Positions 41,092 through 49,569 of a stretch of DNA of 57,395 nucleotides are shown piece after piece. The notes below the pieces were generated by a model. The model was not told the DNA's origin. It saw only the letters and a list, made by a program, of their open reading frames with translations, and did not search any database. Both the position numbers and the translations under genes were made by a program. Origin of the DNA: an uncultured Bacteroidota bacterium (GTDB lineage Bacteria > Bacteroidota > Bacteroidia > Chitinophagales > Chitinophagaceae); NCBI GenBank assembly GCA_903887415.1, contig CAISPO010000035.1, forward strand, positions 1-57,395, in the 5' to 3' direction. Every line of letters begins with the position of its first letter. Within the stretch, counting starts at the first letter, position 1.

Positions 41092-43929
41092 CTACGACTT
41101 TACAAATTTCTTTACTTCTGTGCCATTATCGCCTCTGAATGTGATGTAATACAGGCCGGGAGGCAGTAGGCTTACATTTACTTTGGTGCTGGTTTGGGTT
41201 AGGGGCTGAGTGGCCATTTGCTGGCCTATACTGTTGGTAATGGTGAGCGTAGTATAGGCGTCCGGATTCATTTTTATGGTGAGTATATCGGTTGCAGGAT
41301 TTGGAAGTATCTGCACACCAGCACTTGCGGGTTTTACATTGTTCACCGCATTGGCGAAACAGCCACCTTTTATATCTTCAACGGTGTTTGTCATAACAAC
41401 CGGATTGTAATCAAAATATACACCGGCGCGATTAAATATAGTGGCACCTTCCGGTAAGCCCTGCCTTGTTTTGACAGTGAAGATCACTGAGCCGCTGCAT
41501 TGCGGGCAGGCAGCGCTGTCTAAAAGGTTTATCTGCGGGAAATCGAACTTGACTATGTTATGTGTGCCATCATTGATCGCAGCTATATTCATGGTGTTTG
41601 AGGCCATAAGTATCTGCAGGCTCTTTGGGTCCACATTATCAGACAAGGTATCCATTACATAGATATTAAAGGCGGTGTCGTTTCCAACATTCATGAAGTG
41701 AATGGTGTATTGCAGTACCGTGCCATCAGTATCTGAAGTGATGCAACCAGATGGGGTTACGGACATTTCATTGGGGTCGCAACCTGCTCTTACCGTGTCC
41801 ACAATGATCATGTAGTTATTGTAGATATCCGCATCTCCAGCGGTTGGGGATACGGTGATATAGGTATTGGTAGTGTCTCCTGGAGTTAAATATCCGCAAC
41901 ATCCTTCATCCGACCAGATCGCATAATACAAGTCCACGGGTGCGGGATCAAAAGAAGATAAACCAGTTACATTCCAGGTAATTGAAGAGTCGGTGTACGT
42001 TGTCGGTGACGGGCTAACGTCAAGCCATCCCCCCATGTCCACATTGTATTTTTTGCTGTAATGCAACGTAACAGAAGCGTCTGTTGCCGTGCAATAATTA
42101 TTGGAAACATAGACATCTCCCCATTGGTCGTGTTCGCCGGTTACGGGTATTACACCATAAACCGCAAGGTCAAATCCAGATGGGGTACCTGTGCAACTCA
42201 ATGCAAATTCTTTGTTATTGTATGTGCCGGAACTATACAAAATGGTATCATACAGCACCCCAGATACGGGACACCTCACATATATGGAACCCGAAAAAGA
42301 CAGCGGTGTAAAGGCATAAATTGTTCCTATAGGGCCGTGGGCAACATAATAAAACCCGCTGGTTGCAGAAATGGTATCAACAGGAATACCACTGGAATCA
42401 ACTTTTATCTTAACGGAGGTTGAATTATAAGGCTCCCCCGACTCTTTTATACAATCGCCATTTATATCGGTGTATAGATCGAAAGGTAAAATATTGCAAT
42501 AAGAAGATAAGTGTGGGTAAATAAAAGAGTCCTGCGGTGTATTTGCGTAATACAGTACCTCCTTTACCGTATATGTACCAGGATATAAATAGGTGTGTGT
42601 TGTAGAAAGATGAGATGTTATGGTATCATTTATCATGGTGGTTGCGGTATCACTTGTACCATCGCCATAGTAAGTTTTCAAACTCAACATTGGCGATCCG
42701 TTCGCCTGTGCATAAAATACAGGTGGGCCGCAAGTGGACGAGGAAGAGAACGAAACAGTATCAACAATGAGGCGATATTGGTATCCTACATAAATACTTG
42801 AAGAATAGGACGATAAACCACTGTAAACGCAGGAAGCGATGCAACGATAGTAATAAGCACCGAACGGAGTAAAGGTATATGGCGAGCCCGCTGCCCCTGT
42901 AAAATTGTTCCAGGTAACATTGTCGGAAGAAATTTGCCATTGGTAAGAAATACCAGCCGTAGCAGGATAGCCAGTTAAACTCAAAGTGAGCGAACATGAA
43001 CTGCAATACGTAGTACTGGCTGAGGCAACACCAACGGGTGGTGTACCCGTACAACATGTAGTCAAATAGGTAATTTTGAGACCAGCCGAGTTCGAAGACA
43101 GTCCGCTGTATGTGCAGGTATTCTGGCAGCGGTAATAAGTAGTAGCTGAAAGGCCGGAAAATATATAGGATGCAGCCGTAGCCCCGGAAATGTTGGTCCA
43201 GGAGGCGCTATCGGACGAAGACTGCCACTGAAAAGTGACCCCCGTACCGTAGGTTGTGCTATTGGTTACAACAACTGTTGTTGTGGGGCATGCATCTAAA
43301 GCGCTGGCATATAAGGAGCCTGTAGCAGGTGTGCCGGTGCAACCCAGAGAATAAGTGACCCTGAGGAAAGGTGCAAAAGCTATGGATGCCGTTTCGCCGG
43401 TGATCGTGTAAACACTTGTGCCTCCACCGGAAAAACCAACGGACACCTTACTACCAATATTAGCCTGGATAAAGCTGTTGATGGGCGCACTGACAGAGGT
43501 GGAAAATAAAGAATCGTAGCCCACTGAACCTCCATAACTGGCTGCTGCGGGTGGTGTGCCACTAAAAAGAAGCGTACCACCAGTAATATCTGAAAACAGA
43601 GTCGCAGGCACCGTCACCATGGAAAGGTCGCCGGCATAGCCGTAGGTGTTGCACACTCCATCTACGCCTGCCGTATAGCCAGACACATAAAAGACAAGCG
43701 CGCTTTCTGTGATCACCGAACCGGCCGGAATAGCGCTGAGATCAAAAACCGCATAACCGTTTTGAGTGGTCGAGGTTGTAATGATCGCATCGTCCGTGCG
43801 GGTGGTTGCTGTTGCAGAACCAGTAGTATATGCACCGCTTGTGTCAGCGGAACTGATAACAACTGTTGTCTGCGAAAATGCGTGAGCCGAAAAAAGGCAA
43901 AGAATAAATAACAGGGCTATTTTTTTCAT
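41092..43929 (-). CDS. T9SS surface protein with DUF7619-like module
   Basis: The 945-aa protein has a signal peptide (MKKIALLFILCLFSAHAFSQ), an N-terminal beta-rich module (residues 20-195), two or three Ig-like modules with the YQWQ/FQWQSSSDSASWTNISG pattern (about 195-380), and a module shared with the paralogue at 44075 (about 590-865): GEHDQWGDVYVSNNYCTATDA, DTVRAGCDPNEMSV, and FNIYVMDTLSDNVDPKSLQI. The type A sorting domain closes it (ILPNPATDILTIKM ... FRGDNGTEVKKFVKS). It is preceded by a perfect palindrome also present upstream of its paralogue and of the kinase operon. Confidence 0.88.
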   Translation of the reverse strand: MKKIALLFILCLFSAHAFSQTTVVISSADTSGAYTTGSATATTRTDDAIITTSTTQNGYAVFDLSAIPAGSVITESALVFYVSGYTAGVDGVCNTYGYAGDLSMVTVPATLFSDITGGTLLFSGTPPAAASYGGSVGYDSLFSTSVSAPINSFIQANIGSKVSVGFSGGGTSVYTITGETASIAFAPFLRVTYSLGCTGTPATGSLYASALDACPTTTVVVTNSTTYGTGVTFQWQSSSDSASWTNISGATAASYIFSGLSATTYYRCQNTCTYSGLSSNSAGLKITYLTTCCTGTPPVGVASASTTYCSSCSLTLSLTGYPATAGISYQWQISSDNVTWNNFTGAAGSPYTFTPFGAYYYRCIASCVYSGLSSYSSSIYVGYQYRLIVDTVSFSSSSTCGPPVFYAQANGSPMLSLKTYYGDGTSDTATTMINDTITSHLSTTHTYLYPGTYTVKEVLYYANTPQDSFIYPHLSSYCNILPFDLYTDINGDCIKESGEPYNSTSVKIKVDSSGIPVDTISATSGFYYVAHGPIGTIYAFTPLSFSGSIYVRCPVSGVLYDTILYSSGTYNNKEFALSCTGTPSGFDLAVYGVIPVTGEHDQWGDVYVSNNYCTATDASVTLHYSKKYNVDMGGWLDVSPSPTTYTDSSITWNVTGLSSFDPAPVDLYYAIWSDEGCCGYLTPGDTTNTYITVSPTAGDADIYNNYMIIVDTVRAGCDPNEMSVTPSGCITSDTDGTVLQYTIHFMNVGNDTAFNIYVMDTLSDNVDPKSLQILMASNTMNIAAINDGTHNIVKFDFPQINLLDSAACPQCSGSVIFTVKTRQGLPEGATIFNRAGVYFDYNPVVMTNTVEDIKGGCFANAVNNVKPASAGVQILPNPATDILTIKMNPDAYTTLTITNSIGQQMATQPLTQTSTKVNVSLLPPGLYYITFRGDNGTEVKKFVKS

Positions 43930-44001
43930 AAAAATAATTTTTTAGGGTAAATCAGATTAAAAATATAATAATCCGGTAAAAGTACATCCCCTTTCTTTCC
44001 T

Positions 44002-44027
44002 AAAAATCAGTATAAATACTGATTTTT
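44002..44027. promoter_or_regulatory. Shared 12-2-12 palindrome upstream of the 945-aa gene
   Basis: AAAAATCAGTAT-AA-ATACTGATTTTT, identical over its full 26 bp to the sequence at 46886-46911. On the minus strand, 17 nt separate it from TACTTTTAC, a probable -7 region, so the palindrome is centred about 30 nt upstream of that box. It is a plausible activator site for a dimeric regulator, such as the LuxR-type regulator encoded nearby. Confidence 0.7.
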
Positions 44028-44074
44028 TAGAAAAGCGGAATATTGATCCAGTCGTATTCGAGAAGAAATATAAC

Positions 44075-46831
44075 CTACAGTTTCACAAATTTCTTCACTT
44101 CTGTACCATTGTCTCCCCTGAAACTAATGTAGTATAGGCCAGCAGGCAGTGTGCTTACATTAACATTTGCCTGGATAGTGCTCCCGTTGGTTCCCAGGAG
44201 GGGCTGGCTTATTATTTCCTGGCCTATACTGTTGGTGATAGTAAATGATACGTTTGTATTCTGGTCTATTTTTATGGTGAGTTCATCTGAGGCAGGGTTA
44301 GGGAAGAGTTGGATGCCCGCCTTTGCTGCCGTTATATTTTTAGTTGATGTTAGGCAATTACCTACCGTATTTTCTACCGTATTGGTCAATACAACTGGGT
44401 TGTAATCAAAAAATATACCTGCATGATTAAATATTGTTGTACCATCCGTCAAAGCGGGTAATGTATGGATATTAAAAACAACTGCGCCTCCACATTGGGG
44501 ACATACAGTACTATCTAAAAGGTTTACGGCTGGAAAATCGAACTTAACAATATTGTTTATACCATCGTTGAACATATACGTGTTCATGGTGTTTGAAGAC
44601 ATTACTATCCGCAGGCTTTTTGGGTCAACATTATTGGGCAGTGTATCCATAACATAAATATTGAAAGCCGTGTCATTGCCAACGTTCGTAAATGTTATAG
44701 TGTATTGTAAAGAGTTTTCTCCACTGGTCTGAGGGATACAACCTGAAGGGGATACAGACATTTCGTTGGGGTCACAACCAGCTCTAACGGTATCCCATAT
44801 CTCGCAATTATTATTGGCCAGATCCAGATCGCCAACCGTGGGTGAAACTGTAACATAGGAATGGATCGGTTGCCCGGCTGACAGATAACCGCAACATGCA
44901 AGATCCGTCCAGATAGCATAGTAAAGATCAACGGGACCGGTTGCGGATGTTAGCCCGGAAACATTCCACGTAATGGTAGAATCAGTGTAGGAAGCAGGTG
45001 TCGGGTGCACATCCAGGCCGCCGCCGGTACTTTCCTGAACATTGTAATGTGTGTCGTAGTGCAGTACCACAGTTGCATTTGTAGGGGTACAATAATTATT
45101 GCTTACATATATATTGCCCCATTCGTCATGCTCACCAGTTACCGGCACAACATCTGTAACAGAAAGATCAAACCCACTGGTCGGGCACTCTACCGCGACG
45201 TATTTTACACTCAGATTATAAATACCAGCAGCTATGGTATCATAAATAATTCCTGATGAGGGGCAAGAAATAGCGACACCATTTGCAATAATTCGGAAAG
45301 CATAAATATCACTTGGTGAACCATGAGCGGTATAATAAATGCCGCTGGTGCATGAGATCGTATCTACAGGCACACCATTAGAGTCAATTTGTACTAATAT
45401 AGGTATTGAATTGAAATTCTCTCCACTGTCTTTTATACAATTGCCATTATTATCCCAGTAAAACTTCACTGGCATTGTCACACACTGTGTGTATTCGTAA
45501 GTATAAGTAAGGGAATCAACAACTGTAGCCCCATTCATTAATTTGGTATTTAAAGAATAAGTTCCGGGAAGCGAATAATTATGACTGCAAGTGGCGTAAC
45601 CTGCAGCACCGGAATAAGCGGGAAGGATGGTGGAAATATTTGTGGTGCCGTCACCAAAATTAGTTACGGCGCTTATTGTGCCGGAATATGAGCTTGTAGC
45701 AATGGTTAATTGCGGGCCGTTGCAATATTCATTTACAAATACAGAAAAGCTGCCAGCATTGTAAGTAGCAATAACCGAAGATGTGATCATGCGGATGCGG
45801 TTATTGCCCTGATCTGCAACGTATAGATTTCCAATAATGTCGGCGTAAATACCATTAGGAGATGATACAGTAGCATTAATGGATAGGCCGCCATCACCTA
45901 TAGAACCTGAGGAACCTCCATTATCGCGCACTAAGGTATCAACAGTACCGGTAGAAGCATTTGCCTTAATAATAAGATCTCCATGAGTTGCCATATAAAC
46001 ATTGCCGGCGATATCGGTACTTACCCCCCATGGTGTGAAAATGCCTTCTTCCAAATAAAGCAATCCTGCTGGAGTTAATTTTAAAAACTCGATACATCCC
46101 TGATTGGTGAAATAAACATTACCCGCAGCATCTACTGCCAAACGGTGAATGGTACATAAACCAACTGAAGTAGCGGCTACACCTGTTGTAGTAGAAAAGC
46201 TACCACCACTGCCGCTACCGCCATTTCCTGCAATTGTTGTAATAATGCCGGAGGTGCTTACTTCACGTATGCGATGATTACCATCATCACCAATATATAA
46301 ATTACCGGCTGCATCCACCGTTATGGAAGTTGGGGCATTTAGTCCGGCAGCAGTTGCCGGTCCTCCATCACCACTAAAACCAGCAGTGCCCGTACCAGCA
46401 ATCGTGGATATGATACCCGCAGTGTTCACTTTACGAATAACATTATTACCCTGATCGGCAATATAAATATTGCCTGCCCCATCGACGACAACTCCATTAG
46501 GGGTTTTAAGTTCGGCAGCAGTTGCAGCCCCGCCATCGCCGGTATAGCCGCTTGCGCCATTTCCGACTACGGTAGTAATTATGTGTGTTGTCGCATTTAC
46601 CTGTCTTATCCGGTTATTCCCCTGATCTACAATATATAGATTACCTGCGTGATCTTCACATACATCGGTAGGGCTATTCAATTTTGCGTTTACAGCAAGA
46701 CCGCCATCGCCCGAGTAGCCTGCAGTACCATTGCCGGCAGCAGTGTAAATATATCCGCCCTGTGCAAATGCGCCATTAGCGCCGAAAAGAATTGAAATAA
46801 TGATTACAATGGAGGTTATGTACTTTTTCAT
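44075..46831 (-). CDS. T9SS surface protein with NHL repeats and DUF7619-like module
   Basis: The 918-aa protein has a signal peptide (MKKYITSIVIIISILFGANGAFAQ). Residues about 30-365 form an NHL beta-propeller with repeated GDGGPATAAGLNAPTSITVD and GNLYIGDDGNHRIREV segments. A PKD-like segment follows (ISAVTNFGDGTTNIS), then the module shared with the 945-aa protein (GEHDEWGNIYVSNNYCTPTNA; DTVRAGCDPNEMSV; FNIYVMDTLPNNVDPKSLRI). The type A domain (LFPNPASDELTIKI ... FRGDNGTEVKKFVKL) ends it. It is divergent from the kinase operon and shares a palindrome with it. Probably an adhesin or a surface binding protein. Confidence 0.88.
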   Translation of the reverse strand: MKKYITSIVIIISILFGANGAFAQGGYIYTAAGNGTAGYSGDGGLAVNAKLNSPTDVCEDHAGNLYIVDQGNNRIRQVNATTHIITTVVGNGASGYTGDGGAATAAELKTPNGVVVDGAGNIYIADQGNNVIRKVNTAGIISTIAGTGTAGFSGDGGPATAAGLNAPTSITVDAAGNLYIGDDGNHRIREVSTSGIITTIAGNGGSGSGGSFSTTTGVAATSVGLCTIHRLAVDAAGNVYFTNQGCIEFLKLTPAGLLYLEEGIFTPWGVSTDIAGNVYMATHGDLIIKANASTGTVDTLVRDNGGSSGSIGDGGLSINATVSSPNGIYADIIGNLYVADQGNNRIRMITSSVIATYNAGSFSVFVNEYCNGPQLTIATSSYSGTISAVTNFGDGTTNISTILPAYSGAAGYATCSHNYSLPGTYSLNTKLMNGATVVDSLTYTYEYTQCVTMPVKFYWDNNGNCIKDSGENFNSIPILVQIDSNGVPVDTISCTSGIYYTAHGSPSDIYAFRIIANGVAISCPSSGIIYDTIAAGIYNLSVKYVAVECPTSGFDLSVTDVVPVTGEHDEWGNIYVSNNYCTPTNATVVLHYDTHYNVQESTGGGLDVHPTPASYTDSTITWNVSGLTSATGPVDLYYAIWTDLACCGYLSAGQPIHSYVTVSPTVGDLDLANNNCEIWDTVRAGCDPNEMSVSPSGCIPQTSGENSLQYTITFTNVGNDTAFNIYVMDTLPNNVDPKSLRIVMSSNTMNTYMFNDGINNIVKFDFPAVNLLDSTVCPQCGGAVVFNIHTLPALTDGTTIFNHAGIFFDYNPVVLTNTVENTVGNCLTSTKNITAAKAGIQLFPNPASDELTIKIDQNTNVSFTITNSIGQEIISQPLLGTNGSTIQANVNVSTLPAGLYYISFRGDNGTEVKKFVKL

Positions 46832-46885
46832 ACGCTTGTTTTTAGAGGTGATTTACCGTGTAAAAGTACACAGCGCCTTTTTCTT

Positions 46886-46911
46886 AAAAATCAGTATAAA
46901 TACTGATTTTT
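46886..46911. promoter_or_regulatory. Shared 12-2-12 palindrome between divergent promoters
   Basis: Identical to 44002-44027. Towards the 918-aa gene, 17 nt separate it from TACTTTTA; towards the kinase operon, 18 nt separate it from TACTTTG (46930-46936). It therefore sits in the same position relative to both divergent promoters and to the third copy at the 945-aa gene. Confidence 0.75.
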
Positions 46912-46945
46912 TAGCCGGGGCATATATTGTACTTTGCATTACAAC

Positions 46946-48280
46946 ATGAAACGTTATTTAATTATATCGGTACTTTTTCTTTGGGTTTCCGGTTACAGCA
47001 ATGTGGCATTGGGGCAATCCGCGGGCATTAAGGCAGGGACAGATACCGCTGCTATAAACCATCTGCAGCATGTTGCGGATAAGACGCTAAACCCGGACAC
47101 CGCAATAGTGTTGTATAACAGGATCCCGCAATTAAGCGCTGACGCCAACTATGCTGATGGAGCGTTTCTGGCCCTGATAACAAAGAGCATAAAATATTCG
47201 GAAAAGGAAGATTTTGTACAGGACCGCAATTGCTGCCTGCAAGCGATGCAATGGGCAGAGCGATCGACGATAAAAGATGCTATCGCCTGGCGCTACAATG
47301 GTATTGGCAGCGCTTATTTCGCACAGGGAGATTATGCACAGGCATCGGCATACTATTATAAAGCACTGGATGACCTGAAAAAGAAAAACGTGCCCCCAAC
47401 CCATACGACAGCCAATGTATATAATAACCTGGGTAGCGTAAATATCCGCATGGGCCTGCCCGACAAGGCGATCGCATATTTCCGGCAAGGTGAAGAGGTG
47501 TCACGCTTATCGCACCAGGATTACCAGCTCGCCAACTCACTGAATAATATAGGCGAGTATTATGTCACTACCCATCATCCGGACAGCGCCATAAAATGCT
47601 TTAGCGAACTAGCGGAGATAGGGAAGAAATTAGGGAAGCTGGACCTGGAGGTCGTTGCAAATGATGACCTGGGGGAAGCCATGATGGAGCGTGGAAAATA
47701 TAAGGAAGCAATACCGCTGTTGCAACGCTCGATCTCGCTTGGCAAAGATCATTTTCCCTATCTTGTTGTTTCGGCGACGTGCGCGCTGGGACAAGCGCTT
47801 TGCCATATCGGCGAATACCAGGAAGCAGAGAAAATCCTGAACGAGGGATTAAAGGAAACGAAGGCGCATAATTTCAAAGATATTTACGATGCATTTTACA
47901 CTGCCCTGGTAGCCGTTTACAGGGCCACCGGCGAATACAAAAAAGCGCTGGAATGCACAGATTCGCTGATGGTGATAAGGGACTCTCTGACGAACTCTGA
48001 AAACATTACTGCCATAAACCAAATGGAAGTGAAGTACAAAACCGCAGAAAAAGATAAGCAAATAGTACAAAACCAGCTATTGATCGTGCAGCAGAATAAC
48101 AAGATCGTGCGCAAAAATATATGGATAGTGTCTGTGGTGGGCAGTATATTTTTACTCGCCGTGATCATGGCCAGTGTGTATAGGAACGGGCAGGCAAAAC
48201 AGCGCCTGCAGGCAGCTAAAATAGCCTCGCTGGAGCAGGAAAACACCATCGGCATATTGAAGGGGGGTAATGCAGGGTGA
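46946..48280 (+). CDS. TPR sensor protein, N-terminal part of a histidine kinase (frame broken)
   Basis: The start is ATG 46946 (MKRYLIISVLFLWVSGYSNV, signal peptide); an upstream TTG at 46934 is less likely. The 444-aa product has a periplasmic TPR array (about residues 90-350: AIAWRYNGIGSAYFAQGDYAQASAYYYKAL; ANVYNNLGSVNIRMGLPDKAIAYF), a transmembrane helix (IWIVSVVGSIFLLAVIMASVY) and a cytoplasmic coiled coil ending ENTIGILKGGNAG. In related Bacteroidota kinases this runs directly into GEEKERxRIARELHDG. Here the frame ends after a G6 run (48262-48267), and the kinase continues in the next frame. One G fewer would give ILKGVMQGEEKERGRIAREL as one protein. Confidence 0.85.
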   Translation: MKRYLIISVLFLWVSGYSNVALGQSAGIKAGTDTAAINHLQHVADKTLNPDTAIVLYNRIPQLSADANYADGAFLALITKSIKYSEKEDFVQDRNCCLQAMQWAERSTIKDAIAWRYNGIGSAYFAQGDYAQASAYYYKALDDLKKKNVPPTHTTANVYNNLGSVNIRMGLPDKAIAYFRQGEEVSRLSHQDYQLANSLNNIGEYYVTTHHPDSAIKCFSELAEIGKKLGKLDLEVVANDDLGEAMMERGKYKEAIPLLQRSISLGKDHFPYLVVSATCALGQALCHIGEYQEAEKILNEGLKETKAHNFKDIYDAFYTALVAVYRATGEYKKALECTDSLMVIRDSLTNSENITAINQMEVKYKTAEKDKQIVQNQLLIVQQNNKIVRKNIWIVSVVGSIFLLAVIMASVYRNGQAKQRLQAAKIASLEQENTIGILKGGNAG

Positions 48281-48896
48281 GGAAAAAGAAAGAGGCCGCA
48301 TAGCCCGGGAACTGCATGATGGAATTGGCGGTATCCTCTCGGCTGCTATGATGCGCTTTACATCGGCAAGCCAGGAAAATGAAACTATCCTGCAAACAGC
48401 TTCTTTCCGCGATGGCATGGGCCTGCTGGATGATATGGGCGATGAAATAAGAAAAACCGCACACAACCTGATGCCTGAAGTGCTGCTAAAACAGCCATTG
48501 CCCGATGCCATCCGGACTTACTGCAACTTTGTGCAACAGGAAAATACCGTGCGCATCAATTTCCAGTCCTTCGGCTCATTTGACAACCTGGCCCAAAGCA
48601 GCAAGCTGAATATATACCGTATCGTGCAGGAATTGCTGAAAAATGTCATTAAGCACTCTGGGGCCAGTACCGTCCTGGTGCAGTTGCTGATAAACGAACA
48701 TCTGCTCACGGTAACAGTTGAAGACAATGGCGTGGGATTTGACACAGATGCATTGAAAAAAGGGATAGGACTGCATAACCTGCAAACAAGGGTAAGCAGT
48801 ATGCAGGGACATTTAACAGTAGAGTCGGGAGCGGAAAAGGGAACTTCAGTATATATAGAATTTGATACGCAGAAAATGAAAGCACATGAATCCTAA
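48270..48896 (+). CDS. Histidine kinase domain (HisKA_3 / HATPase), C-terminal part of the sensor
   Basis: The 208-aa product begins MQGEEKERGRIARELHDGIG with the phospho-acceptor His in the HisKA_3 motif ARELHDGIGG. The ATPase domain shows the N box ELLKNVIKHSG, G1 VEDNGVGFD and G2 KGIGLHNLQTRV. There is no membrane segment. The ATG at 48270 overlaps the end of the TPR frame by 11 nt, and AAGGGGGG lies 2 nt before it. It is therefore either a separately translated soluble kinase or, more likely, the rest of a TPR-TM-kinase. It would phosphorylate the response regulator whose start overlaps its stop. Confidence 0.88.
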   Translation: MQGEEKERGRIARELHDGIGGILSAAMMRFTSASQENETILQTASFRDGMGLLDDMGDEIRKTAHNLMPEVLLKQPLPDAIRTYCNFVQQENTVRINFQSFGSFDNLAQSSKLNIYRIVQELLKNVIKHSGASTVLVQLLINEHLLTVTVEDNGVGFDTDALKKGIGLHNLQTRVSSMQGHLTVESGAEKGTSVYIEFDTQKMKAHES

Positions 48897-49527
48897 GATC
48901 AAAATAGCAATAGCCGATGATCATCCGCTGGTGATAGACGGGCTGCACCACATCCTGGGCAAATGCGCAGATATGGAGATCGTTGGGAGTTATCATGACG
49001 GAGCGCAGTTGCTGTCAGGGATCGCCAAAAAAGAACCAGATGTGCTGCTGCTGGATATACAAATGCCAGGGCAAACAGGTGATGAGATCGCTGATATCAT
49101 AAGGGTAGCATACCCGAAAATCAGGATGCTGGCACTAACCAACCTCGACAATGTGTATTATATACACAGTATGCTGCGCAGCGGTGTGCTGGGCTATATT
49201 CTGAAAACCACAACAGGGAATATTTTGCCAGAGGCTATTCGCACAGTGTACCGGGGCGAGGAATACCTCGAGCCTGTCTTAAAAGAAAAAATGGCTGCCG
49301 ATGCCAGGCAGATGAAGAATAATCCCCATTCACAACTGGTGCTATCCCGGAGGGAAAAAGAAGTGCTGCAATGCATTGCCGCCAACCTAACCAGCCAGCA
49401 AATAGCCGACAAACTATTTGTAAGCAAGCGCACTATAGACAGCCACCGCCTCAACCTGATGATGAAACTGGACGTAAAAAACGTTGCAGCACTGATAAAA
49501 AAGGCGATACAGCTGGGGCTTGTATAA
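48886..49527 (+). CDS. LuxR/NarL-family response regulator
   Basis: The 213-aa protein has a receiver domain (IAIADDHPLVIDGLHHIL; phospho-acceptor Asp in VLLLDIQMPGQTGDE; conserved Lys in GYILKTTTG) and a C-terminal LuxR-type HTH (LSRREKEVLQCIAANLTSQQ, IADKLFVSKRTIDSHRLNLM). The start overlaps the kinase stop, so the two proteins are made together. It is probably a DNA-binding activator. The perfect palindrome upstream of its own operon and of two neighbouring surface-protein genes is a candidate binding site, as NarL-type regulators bind inverted repeats. Confidence 0.92.
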   Translation: MNPKIKIAIADDHPLVIDGLHHILGKCADMEIVGSYHDGAQLLSGIAKKEPDVLLLDIQMPGQTGDEIADIIRVAYPKIRMLALTNLDNVYYIHSMLRSGVLGYILKTTTGNILPEAIRTVYRGEEYLEPVLKEKMAADARQMKNNPHSQLVLSRREKEVLQCIAANLTSQQIADKLFVSKRTIDSHRLNLMMKLDVKNVAALIKKAIQLGLV

Positions 49528-49569
49528 TAACCTTTCTGAACCTCAGACCTGCCTGCCGGTAGTAAGGTT

